Below are positions 6,819 through 15,504 of a DNA stretch of 26,988 nt, piece by piece (within the stretch, counting starts at the first letter, position 1; every line of letters starts with the position of its first letter). Made by a program: the position numbers and the translations under genes. The notes under the pieces are model-generated. The model worked only from the letters and a program-made list of their open reading frames with translations, had not been told where the DNA came from and made no database searches. The DNA is taken from positions 1-26,988 of the forward strand of contig CBDUST010000023.1 in assembly GCA_965369945.1 (NCBI GenBank), in the 5' to 3' direction. This DNA is from JADFNO01 sp965369945 (lineage in GTDB: Bacteria > Planctomycetota > Phycisphaerae > Phycisphaerales > SM1A02).

Positions 6819-7775
6819 ATGACGTTACGACACCATGAAAACGAGATTCGAGAGACGCGCAGCGGGCGCCGGGTTACGAGCACACCGCCGAGGCGACGGA
6901 CAGTGTTCTGGACGTGTGCAACGCTCTGGGTAGCGATGCTCAATTCCTGTCAGACGATGCCTGGGTCTGACTCCGGGGCCGGGGGAGGGGGAGGTGAGGT
7001 TGACGCACCGTCATATGAGACTATCGCGGCAGGGCACAACGACCGCCTGGATCGGATGACCGCGGTATATGCGGCCGGGTCCGTCGATCTTCGATGGACG
7101 GATGACAACGGGAAGCACTTTGAAACTGGCCATGCCAAGGTATGGTTCGTCCTGCCGGACCGAACGGCGATGGACGTTCAGAAGCTCGGCGAGCGGCTGA
7201 TGTGGCTGGGATCGAACGGCTCAGCGAGTTGGATGGTTGATTTCGGCAACGATGAAACCGTTCTGTATCTGTACGAGGCGACCAACGATGCTGATCGTGA
7301 TCCGGCGGCCCGTCTTCCGATCCGACCGCATGCGCTGGTGCAACTCTTTGGCCTGGGGCGGCTGCCGGTTGAGTTCCCAGGCCCTTCGCCCGCAGTGACT
7401 TACGATTCTCAGCGGCAGGCGTGGGTGGTTACGGTTCGTGAGGCCCAGCAGCTACTTCGGCTGTATTTCGATCCGGACTCGTTGCTGCCGATCCGCGTGG
7501 AGCTGCTTTCGCCGGACCTCGTTGTTCTCATGCACAGCGCGTTGCCCCTACGGCGGTACGAGTCAGTTCAACGCAGCGGCGCTGTTCCGGGATCGCAGCC
7601 GCGCTTCCCGACCCTGGTGGACATCGTCTACGCTGATGGATCGGGTTCCGTGAAGGTGGCGGTTCGCAACCCGACGGATGCCGTGAAGGAACAGTATTTC
7701 GATCTGGATTGGATCAAGCGCGCGTTTGCTCCCGATCGGATCGAGGGCCCGCTCGCGACGTCGTTAACGCCGTAA
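6819..7775 (+). CDS. Putative lipoprotein, possibly LolA/LolB-like fold
   Basis: A basic N-terminal region (RRR at residues 25-27) leads into a hydrophobic stretch ending at a lipobox-like L-N-S-C (Cys44), followed by a Gly/Ser-rich linker, which is typical of lipoproteins. The rest is beta-rich: WFVLPDRTAMDVQKLGERLM, VTYDSQRQAWVVTV, LLRLYFDPDSLLPIRVELL and PTLVDIVYADGSG. This alternation of strands carrying aromatic residues resembles LolA/LolB-type or outer-membrane-lipoprotein-sorting folds, but the match is tentative. ATG 6819 (318 residues) is used; GTG 6810 is also in frame and neither has a clear ribosome-binding site. It lies 30 bp after the hypothetical gene and 23 bp before the RDD gene, so an operon is likely. 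Confidence 0.65.
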   Translation: MTLRHHENEIRETRSGRRVTSTPPRRRTVFWTCATLWVAMLNSCQTMPGSDSGAGGGGGEVDAPSYETIAAGHNDRLDRMTAVYAAGSVDLRWTDDNGKHFETGHAKVWFVLPDRTAMDVQKLGERLMWLGSNGSASWMVDFGNDETVLYLYEATNDADRDPAARLPIRPHALVQLFGLGRLPVEFPGPSPAVTYDSQRQAWVVTVREAQQLLRLYFDPDSLLPIRVELLSPDLVVLMHSALPLRRYESVQRSGAVPGSQPRFPTLVDIVYADGSGSVKVAVRNPTDAVKEQYFDLDWIKRAFAPDRIEGPLATSLTP

Positions 7776-7798
7776 CCGCACGAGGCTATGATCCAAAG

Positions 7799-9352
7799 AT
7801 GCGCGGGTCGCTACAGAATTGGATGTTGCCGGCGCTCGCCCTTGGATGGTTGGTCATCGCAGCGAATCCCGCCGGTGCTCAGGCGTTAGTTGGGGCGTCC
7901 AGTGACGATCATCTTTGGTTTGTTGGATCGTCCACCAGCGGGGACGACACGTTCGTGTTGTACCACCATGCGCTTGCCATGGATGGTCCACACTTCCGGG
8001 GTCGACCGTTGCACGAGCGGCCTGAGGCCGTGGCGGCTTGGGCCAACCGTCTCTGGCTGATCTTTCGGCCCACGGTCGGCGGCGATCGGCCGCGGCGAGA
8101 AACCTTCACCATCGAGGCGAATCTCAACCCCGCTATCGGCGTATATGACTATGACCCGTCGGATCGATTGAGCGTTGTGGACTCGCTGGACGGACTCGGG
8201 AAACTAGTGGGATTCATCGGGACTCCTCGCGGTCCGGTGGCCCTACGGGTACCGCTGCAACGTGCCGGAGCCGGCGTGCAAGCCCGCGATGGCTCGATCG
8301 CCGCTGAACCTGTCCTTAGTGAACCCGTGCTGGAGCAGCTTGCGGGTACGCGGTGGCAACCGCTGCCGCTGCCGGACGATCTTCCTAACCGAGGTCACTA
8401 CCGGCTGGCGGTCGGCCCAGCCGACGGGAATCACCTGCTGCTGCTCGTCGCGTCATCTGATCAACGCGGACAGGGCGTGCTGTATCAAAGGAACCTTCAG
8501 GAGACGTGGGAACCCCTTGAAGTGCCTGTTGACGTTCGGCACGTTCAGGCCGTGACTCGCTGGGAGAATCAGATCGCCCTATTGCTGCAAGCGGCTGCCC
8601 CCGGCCAGATCGAGATTGCGTATCTGCGGCCGGGTTCGTTGGTAGCGCTTGGCGAGTTCCCCGCCCCAAGCGGTCGATGGGGGGTGTTCGGCTTGCGCGA
8701 CGGGTTGCGTCTGGTTGAACAAGTTAACCGAGATGGATACCAGCTGCGCCGGATCGATCCCATCACTGGTGCGCTGACTCCGGCGGAGAAGCTCACCAGA
8801 CAAAGTCTGCTGCCGTGGCGATCGTTGCATATGCCGCTGTTATTTGCGGTGGCGATGACCGTCCTGCTGCTGGTGTTGATACTCAGGCCGGCGGCCAAGG
8901 CGACGCCAATAAAGCTCCCGCCAGCCGTGGCTGTACTTTCGCTGCTTCCACGGGTGCTCGCGTTGGGTATCGATCTTGTAGTAGGAGGCCTCATTACAAT
9001 CCTGCTGCTTCAGTGCACTCCGGCCCAGTTGCTGCAGCTTCCGATGTGGACCGCCGATATCGCCGACGCCGCGCCTTGCCTTTGGCTGATCGGGATTACC
9101 GTGATTCACGGCACGGTCGGGGAGATTGTGTTCGCGCGGTCGGTCGGCAAGGCGATGCTTGGGGCACGGGTCATCACCGCCCAGGGTGCGCGCCCCACAC
9201 TTGGGTCGATTCTCGTTCGGAATATCTTCAAGGTAATCGTGCTGCTCATACCAGTGCTAGCGGTGTTTGCGCTGCTCAACCACCATCTGCAGGGACTCGG
9301 TGATTTGATGGCACGAACGTTTGTGGTTCACGACGCACCGCCTCAACTCTGA
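7799..9352 (+). CDS. RDD-family membrane protein with a large exported N-terminal domain
   Basis: Starting at ATG 7799 the protein has 517 residues. A Sec signal peptide (hydrophobic core LPALALGWLVIAANPAG, cleavage near residue 27) is followed by about 310 residues of beta-rich sequence with recurring W/L-containing strands (DDHLWFVGSS, ANRLWLIFRP, NHLLLLVASS, ENQIALLLQA), suggesting a beta-propeller-like domain. A membrane helix follows at about 345-362. The C-terminal RDD domain begins near residue 382: LPRVLALGIDLVVGG, then GKAMLGARVI, then a helix and GLGDLMARTFVV. RDD domains are transporter-like or membrane-anchoring modules of poorly defined role. The in-frame ATG 7709 would overlap the lipoprotein gene and bury the signal peptide, so it is not used. 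Confidence 0.8.
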   Translation: MRGSLQNWMLPALALGWLVIAANPAGAQALVGASSDDHLWFVGSSTSGDDTFVLYHHALAMDGPHFRGRPLHERPEAVAAWANRLWLIFRPTVGGDRPRRETFTIEANLNPAIGVYDYDPSDRLSVVDSLDGLGKLVGFIGTPRGPVALRVPLQRAGAGVQARDGSIAAEPVLSEPVLEQLAGTRWQPLPLPDDLPNRGHYRLAVGPADGNHLLLLVASSDQRGQGVLYQRNLQETWEPLEVPVDVRHVQAVTRWENQIALLLQAAAPGQIEIAYLRPGSLVALGEFPAPSGRWGVFGLRDGLRLVEQVNRDGYQLRRIDPITGALTPAEKLTRQSLLPWRSLHMPLLFAVAMTVLLLVLILRPAAKATPIKLPPAVAVLSLLPRVLALGIDLVVGGLITILLLQCTPAQLLQLPMWTADIADAAPCLWLIGITVIHGTVGEIVFARSVGKAMLGARVITAQGARPTLGSILVRNIFKVIVLLIPVLAVFALLNHHLQGLGDLMARTFVVHDAPPQL

Positions 9353-9443
9353 CCCGCGTCAACGACCGATAACCTGTGCCGAAGCCCATTTCTGAATGCT
9401 GAAGTCCGCTTGAGGCTGCGACCGATAAGCGATGCGACGGTGA

Positions 9444-12017
9444 ATGGATTCACCGCTGGATGAGATCGGGACGACCGATTCCAGCCTGCGATCGAACACG
9501 GCAGTGAGAGGATCTCCAGTGGCCGACGATCAAGACCTGAAGCGCGGCCCAGAGAGGCCACGCGATGGGGAAGCCGACGAGGAGGCGGCGTCGAACGCCG
9601 ACCCCAGCGCCGACTGGTCGGCTTGGGGCAACCTGTGGCAGGTCCCGGCGATTGTGCTCAGCGTTGCACTGATTTTCTTGGGCATTTCGATCGCCACGCA
9701 GAGCGAGCCTAAGAACGACTTCTTTGGTGCTCTGAACCAGGTCGAGCAGTTGATCGACGCCGGCCGGCTCGAGCTTGCCCAATCACAACTCAACGATGTG
9801 ATCGAGCCGAAGCTTCTCTTGGCCACTCAACCAGAGCAGGCTCGCTTTCATGCGCTGGTCGGTGATTGGATCGCAGCGAGACAGGCCGATCAAGAGATTG
9901 ATGTCATTGCGAATCATCGCCGCATCGCCCAACAGTATGCCACCGCCGCCGAGCTCGGTGGCCGAATGGGGCCGGCTCGCTTGGAGCAGTGGGCGCTGTC
10001 GCTGATCCTCATCGGAGATCGCGAGGCGGCTCAGAGCCGCTTGGCCGAATTGGAAGGCTTGGCGGCCGTTGGCGGCGATGCCGGCCTGAATATCCAGCGC
10101 CGTCGCAACCATGTCCTGCGCCGTCTGGTGGACGCCAGCCTGCGACAGGCCGATCTGCCGTACGAATCGCTGATGCATCTCCTGGCGGAGTACAGCGAGG
10201 ATCCCCTTTTGACTCCCGCCGACTCAGTCTGGGCCGTGGCCCGTCAGGCTGAACTTCGTTTGGAAGGTGGATTCGTCCAAGAAGCCGTCGATCGACTTCT
10301 TGTAGATATGCGGCGATTCGAGATTCAGCAACCTCGACCTGAGGAAGTGAAATTCGGTGAGTTGTATACGTTGCTTGCCCGTGGATATTACGACCTGGGC
10401 GAGCATGCCGACGCTGAGTTCAACCTTCACGCGGCGATGGACGAATTCGTCGGCCCGGAGCCGCAGCGCGGCGCCACGCTTGTGCTGCTGGGACAGGTCG
10501 ACGTCGCCCACGGCCGATGGCGCGAGGCGTTCGAGCGCTTCGACGAGGTCGTTCGCGACTTTGCCTTGACTCGCAGTCATTTGCCCGGTCTATTGGGGCG
10601 AGCTGAAGTGCACAGCGTGCTTGGAGATCATGACCTGAGCTTGGCTGACTACCAGCAGATTCGCGATCTGTTGCCCGAAGCTGGACCGAGGCGGGACGTG
10701 ACAGCCCCACGCGTCGCCCGAAGTTTGACCGATCGGCATGAAGCAACGCTGGTCGCAGGGAAGATGGACGTCGCCTTGCAATACATCACCCTGGCCGAGC
10801 AGTTGTTCGAGCCCGGGCGGGTGTCGGTGGGGGTCCTTCTGCGAATTGCCTACACAAATCGGCAGCGTGCAGACGATCTGCTTCGAGAAGCGCAGGGAAC
10901 CGACGAGGTGGTCTTGTCACGGCTTGGTGATGTTGATCCCGCGATCCGCCACGAGGCCATGCTCCACTACCGCAGCGCCGGCGACTACTACGTTCGCCAC
11001 GCCCGTGGCATCGCCGGTGCCCCGGAGCAGGATCAAAACTGGGCTGATTCGTTGTGGTTGGCCGCTGACAGCTACGATCTGGCGGGCTTCCGCGAACTTG
11101 CCGCCACGCACTTCAGCGAGTACATCGCCGGACGCTCGGAGGCTGATCCGCGCCGGCCCGAGGCGATCTTCCGTCTGGGCCGATGCCATCAGGCGGCGGC
11201 GGAGTTTGAGACGGCGGTGACCTACTACGAGCAAGTGCTGACCAATCACCCGCGCAGCCCGTACGCCGCCGGTGCGCATGTCCCGCTGGCCAAGTGCTTC
11301 CTGGAGTTGGGTCGTCGGCACGAGGCTCAGCAGCGGCTGGAGCAGGTGCTCCAAGGCAACGTCCAACTTGATCCCAACGCGCCCGAGTATCGCGAAGCCT
11401 TGTTCGAACTCGGTGTGCTGTTGCACGACGCCGGTGAATACGTTGGGGCCATCGAGATCCTCGACAAAGCGTACCAACGCTATCCCGAAGATGCGCGCTC
11501 GAACGAGATCCTGTTCCAGTTGGCCGACAGCTACCGTCGCCATGCCGCTGACCTTGAGGGTCAGTTGCAGGATCCGGTGCTTGCACCCTCGCAACGGCAG
11601 ATACTGTCAACACTCTACGCCCAACAGCTTGAGGAGGCGCTTGAACTTTACTCGGTACTTTGTGAGCGCGACGATCCGCTGGATACACTTCCAGCCGATC
11701 GCGCCCAGCGGCGTTTCATCCGCGATGCTTATCTGTATCGCGGCGACTGTGCATTTGATCTCGATCGCTACGATCACGCCGTTCAGCTTTATGATGCAAC
11801 TGCTCAGCGCTTCCCGGAGCATCATGCGTCCATGACTGCGCTGATCCAGATTGTGAACTGCTACTACAAGCTCGGCGATTTGGAACGTGCCCGTGTCGCG
11901 CACAATCGGGCCCTGGTGCGGCTTCGCCAGCTTCCTGACAGTGTCTTTGAGGCTCGAGATTCGCTGCTGGACCGCGATGCGTGGAAAAGATGGCTCGAGA
12001 ATATACCGCTTAACTAA
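9444..12017 (+). CDS. Membrane-anchored tetratricopeptide-repeat protein
   Basis: An 857-residue protein. An acidic, charged N-terminal segment of about 62 residues is followed by a single membrane helix at about 64-85 (WQVPAIVLSVALIFLGISIA). The remaining 770 residues are helical and carry many TPR-like units, for example ADAEFNLHAAMDEF, AIFRLGRCHQAAAEFETAVT and ALFELGVLLHDAGEYVGAIE. The topology is probably a cytoplasmic N-terminus with the TPR array outside the cytoplasmic membrane. TPR arrays of this YbgF/BamD-like style mediate protein contacts. It stands 28 bp before the FlgN/FliT-like gene, so it may be the first gene of the flagellar cluster, but no flagellar family is recognised and the role is open. 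The start is ATG 9444 without a strong ribosome-binding site. Confidence 0.8.
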   Translation: MDSPLDEIGTTDSSLRSNTAVRGSPVADDQDLKRGPERPRDGEADEEAASNADPSADWSAWGNLWQVPAIVLSVALIFLGISIATQSEPKNDFFGALNQVEQLIDAGRLELAQSQLNDVIEPKLLLATQPEQARFHALVGDWIAARQADQEIDVIANHRRIAQQYATAAELGGRMGPARLEQWALSLILIGDREAAQSRLAELEGLAAVGGDAGLNIQRRRNHVLRRLVDASLRQADLPYESLMHLLAEYSEDPLLTPADSVWAVARQAELRLEGGFVQEAVDRLLVDMRRFEIQQPRPEEVKFGELYTLLARGYYDLGEHADAEFNLHAAMDEFVGPEPQRGATLVLLGQVDVAHGRWREAFERFDEVVRDFALTRSHLPGLLGRAEVHSVLGDHDLSLADYQQIRDLLPEAGPRRDVTAPRVARSLTDRHEATLVAGKMDVALQYITLAEQLFEPGRVSVGVLLRIAYTNRQRADDLLREAQGTDEVVLSRLGDVDPAIRHEAMLHYRSAGDYYVRHARGIAGAPEQDQNWADSLWLAADSYDLAGFRELAATHFSEYIAGRSEADPRRPEAIFRLGRCHQAAAEFETAVTYYEQVLTNHPRSPYAAGAHVPLAKCFLELGRRHEAQQRLEQVLQGNVQLDPNAPEYREALFELGVLLHDAGEYVGAIEILDKAYQRYPEDARSNEILFQLADSYRRHAADLEGQLQDPVLAPSQRQILSTLYAQQLEEALELYSVLCERDDPLDTLPADRAQRRFIRDAYLYRGDCAFDLDRYDHAVQLYDATAQRFPEHHASMTALIQIVNCYYKLGDLERARVAHNRALVRLRQLPDSVFEARDSLLDRDAWKRWLENIPLN

Positions 12018-12045
12018 TGCTCGGCGTGGGCCGACTGTCCAATCG

Positions 12046-12507
12046 ATGATGACGAACCCAGACCGAAACTCGACCGAACGCTTGATGCAGATGCTTCAAG
12101 AGCTGCAATCGCTCGTGGAGCGATTGTCGCAATTGGCGCAACAGCAATCACAGTTCATTGAAACCGGCAAGACCGAAGCGCTGCTCGCGGTGCTCGGCCT
12201 GCGCCAAGAGATTATCGATCAATTCGTCGCGAGTCAGTCTGAGCTGGCGACGCTCTTGGAGCATCTGCCGCGCGATCGCGACACTGGCTCTGAGGACTCT
12301 CGTCGGCAGATCGAGGAGTTGGTCGAGAAGATCAATGGTGAACTGGCCCAAGTCATGGAGCGCGACAGCGAAGATCAGAAGCGTCTCGAATCAAGGCGAG
12401 ATCGAACAAGTCACGAACTGGCGGGCGTGGGAACCGCCAAGAAGGCGCATCGCGCCTACTTCAAATCGCATCCTGTCATGACTCGGTTCGCGGACCGCCA
12501 AGGATAA
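12046..12507 (+). CDS. Putative FlgN/FliT-like flagellar chaperone
   Basis: A 153-residue, almost wholly helical, charged protein with an N-terminal coiled coil (LMQMLQELQSLVERLSQLAQ) and a C-terminal one (DQKRLESRRDRTSHELAG), ending in a segment with an aromatic AYF. Size, helix pattern and the segment on counting and binding (TGKTEALLAVLGLRQEIIDQ) resemble FlgN/FliT export chaperones, which hold hook-associated proteins before secretion. Sequence similarity in this group is weak, so the call depends partly on context: it is 2 nt before the FlgS-like kinase gene. Two ATG codons in a row (12046 and 12049) are both possible. Alternatives are a generic coiled-coil protein or a regulator of the adjacent kinase. 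Confidence 0.5.
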   Translation: MMTNPDRNSTERLMQMLQELQSLVERLSQLAQQQSQFIETGKTEALLAVLGLRQEIIDQFVASQSELATLLEHLPRDRDTGSEDSRRQIEELVEKINGELAQVMERDSEDQKRLESRRDRTSHELAGVGTAKKAHRAYFKSHPVMTRFADRQG

Positions 12508-12509
12508 GC

Positions 12510-13490
12510 ATGAGCATCATCGCCGTTCCCAACATCGCCCAAAGACCGAACGTCGGCATCGAGGACCTCGAGCAACTGATGCGCTCGGTCAACGATACGG
12601 CGCAGCAATTGCAGCAAACGCACGTGGCCCTGCGGAATGAGGTCGCCCATCTCCAGCGCGAATTGGCTGAGGCCAACGAGCAGCTTCGCCGGTCGAAATC
12701 GCTGGCGGCGCTGGGGGAGATGGCCGCGGGTATCGCCCACGAGGTCCGCAATCCACTGGCGTCGATTCAGCTGTATGTGCAGATGCTGGCGGAGGACCTA
12801 GCCGGAAAACCCCAACAGACCGAGCTGTGCGAGAAGATCGGTCGCGCGATCAAGGGTCTAGATGATGTGGTGCGCGACGTGCTGCTGTTTGCCCGCGACA
12901 CGACGGTTCACACCGCGCCGGTATCAGCACTGAACTTGATCGACCGGGCCTTGGGAACTTGCGAATCGTTACTGACCGACGGTGAGATCACGGTTGTGCG
13001 CCACGACACTGAAAATTTCGGGTTCACCCTCCCGGTCGACGCAGGGCTGTTCGTTCTGGCCCTGAGTAATGTCATGCGCAACGCCGCGGACGCGATGATT
13101 GAATCGTGTTCAACTCAGCGCGAACTCCGGACGGGAGTGTCGCGGCGCATGCATCGGCACCCTGACGGCCGGCGTACGGAGATGGTGGTATTTAGCGTTG
13201 CCGACACTGGACCGGGTGTTGACCAGCAAGTCGTCAAGCGAATGTTCAATCCTTTCTTTACCACCCGCAAGACGGGCACAGGGCTTGGGTTGGCGATCGT
13301 TCACCGCATCGTTGATGCCCACGGCGGGCATGTTTCGGTAGAGAACCGGTCCGACGGCGGCGCCGAGGTGGAGCTCTTCCTTCCGCTGGGCGGACCAGAC
13401 GACATCGAGCCGAGCACTCTTAATGGCCGCGGCCGGTTGGACCGTGTGCCTCTCGCCAACAACGCCTCGTCTAAGGAGCACGGAGCATGA
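12510..13490 (+). CDS. Soluble sensor histidine kinase, FlgS-like
   Basis: Autophosphorylating kinase of a two-component pair with the next gene. The 326-residue protein has no membrane helix and no recognisable PAS or GAF domain. A coiled coil at about residues 17-64 leads to the H-box MAAGIAHEVRNPLASI, with His77 as the phospho-accepting residue. The ATPase domain carries the N-box (VMRNAADAMI), G1 (VADTGPGV), F-box (NPFFTTRKTG) and G2 (GTGLGLAIVHRI). A soluble NtrB/AtoS-type kinase in a flagellar cluster resembles FlgS of epsilonproteobacteria, which reports assembly of the export apparatus; that parallel is an inference. AAGGA lies 5 nt before ATG 12510. The 3' end overlaps the regulator gene by ATGA, so the two are probably translationally coupled. 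Confidence 0.88.
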   Translation: MSIIAVPNIAQRPNVGIEDLEQLMRSVNDTAQQLQQTHVALRNEVAHLQRELAEANEQLRRSKSLAALGEMAAGIAHEVRNPLASIQLYVQMLAEDLAGKPQQTELCEKIGRAIKGLDDVVRDVLLFARDTTVHTAPVSALNLIDRALGTCESLLTDGEITVVRHDTENFGFTLPVDAGLFVLALSNVMRNAADAMIESCSTQRELRTGVSRRMHRHPDGRRTEMVVFSVADTGPGVDQQVVKRMFNPFFTTRKTGTGLGLAIVHRIVDAHGGHVSVENRSDGGAEVELFLPLGGPDDIEPSTLNGRGRLDRVPLANNASSKEHGA

Positions 13491-14926
13491 GTAGGATTCT
13501 TGTCGTCGATGACAAAGAGATGATGCGCGACTCTGTGGCCGCCACACTCGCGCGTAAAGGACATAACGTGGTAGCGGCCGCGACTGGATCGGTGGCCCTG
13601 CAGAAGCTTGCGCAGCGATCGTTCGACGCGATCATCACCGACCTCCAAATGCCGGAGATGGATGGGTTGCAATTGCTGGAGGAAATCCGCCGCGTCGATG
13701 AGCAGGCTCCGGTCGTGTTCATGACCGCCTACGGCACGGTGGAGACCGCAGTCGCCGCCATGAAGAAAGGGGCGTTCGACTACATCACCAAGCCGTTCAG
13801 TGGCGATGAGTTGCTCGTAGCGATTGAGCGCGCTGTCAAGCACGCCAAGTTGCTCAAGGAGAACCAGATCCTGCGTGCAGCGGCAAGTTCGGCCGGTAGC
13901 CGTCAGGGCCAAGTGACACACAAGATGATCGGCGACGGGCCGACGATGAGCGAACTAAAGGAGCGCTTGGATCGCATTGCTGACAGTCACAGCACGGTGA
14001 TGATCAGCGGCGATTCGGGTACGGGCAAGGAGGTCGCGGCCCGGCGTCTTCACCAACGCAGCCCGCGCGCGAATATGCCGTTTCTGGCGATCAACTGCGC
14101 GGCGCTTGCCACGAGCCTTCTGGAGTCCGAGTTGTTCGGCCACGAGAAGGGCGCGTTCACCGGCGCGGATCGCCTGCGCAAGGGTCGGTTTGAGTTGGCC
14201 GATGGAGGAACACTGCTGCTGGATGAGATCAGTGAAATCTCTCCGGCCATCCAGGCCAAGTTACTGCGCGTTCTTCAGGAACGATCGTTTGAGCGCGTCG
14301 GTTCGAGCACAAGCCGAACCGTTGATGTGCGGGTCATCGCAACGACGAATCGCGACCTTCCCGCAGAGGTTGCACGCGGGACGTTCCGCCAGGATCTCTA
14401 TTTCCGTCTGAACGTTCTGCCTTTGAAGATGCCATCACTGCGCGAAATTCCCGAGGAGCTGCCCCAACTGACCGAATACTTCATCCAACAGGTCGCAACC
14501 CGCGAGGGCAAGCCGGTCAAGACGATCGAGCCGGAAGTGCTTGAGCTTCTTCGTCAATACCCTTGGCCGGGCAACGTGCGGGAGCTGCAAAACATCTGCG
14601 AGCGTGCGTCAATCCTGACCAGCGGCGACGTGATACAGGCATCTCTCATCGCGCCATGGCTTGCCAGTCAAGCCATCGCACCGGACCTCCCCGCTGCGAT
14701 GATCGAGGTAGGACCGCTGACGGGAGACAGGAGAGTGTGTCCGGGGATCGTCTGTGACGGCCAACTCACCCTCGACGACGTCGAGCGTGAGGCGATCGTT
14801 GCCACGCTCAAGAACAACAACAGTCACCGGCAACGCAGCGCTTCGGCGCTGGGGATTGGCGTTCGTACGCTCGGCTTGAAGCTCAAGAAGTGGAAGGAGC
14901 AGCAGATTGTTGCCGAAACGCTCTGA
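13487..14926 (+). CDS. NtrC-family sigma-54 response regulator, FlgR-like
   Basis: Activates sigma-54 RNA polymerase when phosphorylated by the preceding kinase. It has 479 residues in three domains. The receiver (about 1-120) has Asp9-Asp10 and phospho-acceptor Asp52 (IITDLQMPEMDG). The AAA+ domain has Walker A GDSGTGKE at 175-182, an intact GAFTGA loop at 222-227 that contacts sigma-54, Walker B in TLLLDEIS, and the PWPGNVRELQN sensor region. A Fis-type HTH at about 437-475 (RQRSASALGIGVRTLGLKLK) would bind DNA, although FlgR of some epsilonproteobacteria lacks one. Position directly before flgB suggests it controls rod and hook genes. It is a full-length enhancer-binding protein without visible defects. 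Confidence 0.92.
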   Translation: MSRILVVDDKEMMRDSVAATLARKGHNVVAAATGSVALQKLAQRSFDAIITDLQMPEMDGLQLLEEIRRVDEQAPVVFMTAYGTVETAVAAMKKGAFDYITKPFSGDELLVAIERAVKHAKLLKENQILRAAASSAGSRQGQVTHKMIGDGPTMSELKERLDRIADSHSTVMISGDSGTGKEVAARRLHQRSPRANMPFLAINCAALATSLLESELFGHEKGAFTGADRLRKGRFELADGGTLLLDEISEISPAIQAKLLRVLQERSFERVGSSTSRTVDVRVIATTNRDLPAEVARGTFRQDLYFRLNVLPLKMPSLREIPEELPQLTEYFIQQVATREGKPVKTIEPEVLELLRQYPWPGNVRELQNICERASILTSGDVIQASLIAPWLASQAIAPDLPAAMIEVGPLTGDRRVCPGIVCDGQLTLDDVEREAIVATLKNNNSHRQRSASALGIGVRTLGLKLKKWKEQQIVAETL

Positions 14927-15064
14927 ATCGCTGCGCAACTGCTGCGCCTCGTGCAACGTTTGCACGCAAGAACACATGCCGGTGCCCGGCGGCCTTTGGC
15001 TTGGGCTGCGGTCTGCGTTTTGCTGGCGATTTGGTGTCGCATTGCGCTTCGGGAGCGTGCAAGC

Positions 15065-15499
15065 ATGATCGACGGTGTTACCAATGGCGATTCCATCCCC
15101 GTGTTGGAGAGAATGGTGCAGTTTGCCGGCCAACGGCATCGGCTCATCGTCAACAACATCGCCAACTTCTCCACGCCCGGCTACCGGGCAATGGATGTTT
15201 CCGTCGAGGCTTTTCAAGCCCAGTTGGGCAACGCCATTGATGCCCGCCGCGCACGCCACGGCGCCACCGGCGGTGAGCTGGACCTTCAGGATTCGCGAAC
15301 CGTTCAGATCACTTCGACTGGCATTGAACTGCGTCCGGAGCCGATCGGACGAAACATTCTCTTCCACGACCGCAACGACCGAGATTTGGAACGAACCATG
15401 CAGGATCTTGCCGAGAACTTCATGACCTTTCGCCTCGCGGCAGAGCTACTCCGCAGTCGCATGGCTCTGATCAACACTGCTATCCGCGAACGGATCTAA
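15065..15499 (+). CDS. flgB: Flagellar proximal rod protein FlgB
   Basis: Forms part of the proximal rod between the MS ring and the distal rod, and is secreted through the flagellar export gate. The 144-residue protein has the rod-family signature near its N-terminus (HRLIVNNIANFSTPGYRAMD) and the C-terminal helix ENFMTFRLAAELLRSRMALI, which pairs with the N-terminal helix. The start ATG 15065 has GGGAG about 9 nt upstream. An upstream in-frame extension to 14951 would add a hydrophobic stretch foreign to FlgB and is rejected. The length is close to that of other FlgB proteins. The 138-bp gap before it is the largest inside the right-hand cluster, so a promoter controlled by the adjacent regulator could lie there. 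Confidence 0.95.
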   Translation: MIDGVTNGDSIPVLERMVQFAGQRHRLIVNNIANFSTPGYRAMDVSVEAFQAQLGNAIDARRARHGATGGELDLQDSRTVQITSTGIELRPEPIGRNILFHDRNDRDLERTMQDLAENFMTFRLAAELLRSRMALINTAIRERI

Positions 15500-15504
15500 C
15501 CCCT

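Noticed and set aside
7709..7798. Longer start for the RDD-family protein.
   Set aside because: It would overlap the lipoprotein gene and place 30 charged residues before an otherwise ideal signal peptide; ATG 7799 is preferred.
11887..12045. Upstream extension of the FlgN/FliT-like gene into the TPR gene.
   Set aside because: The extension overlaps the end of the TPR gene in another frame and its composition is unlike the downstream coiled coil; the double ATG at 12046/12049 fits better.
15002..15016. Possible sigma-54 promoter before flgB (TGG, nine bases, TGC, with correct -24/-12 spacing).
   Set aside because: Only the TGG and TGC cores match; the CAC part of TGGCAC is absent and the -12 box lacks its usual leading T. 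In GC-rich DNA such a match is common. No better -24/-12 site was found by eye before fliE, fliF, the TPR gene or flgE.
14951..15064. N-terminal extension of FlgB with a hydrophobic segment.
   Set aside because: FlgB proteins lack such a segment, and ATG 15065 has a good ribosome-binding site and gives the normal length. The upstream part is the intergenic region read in frame.
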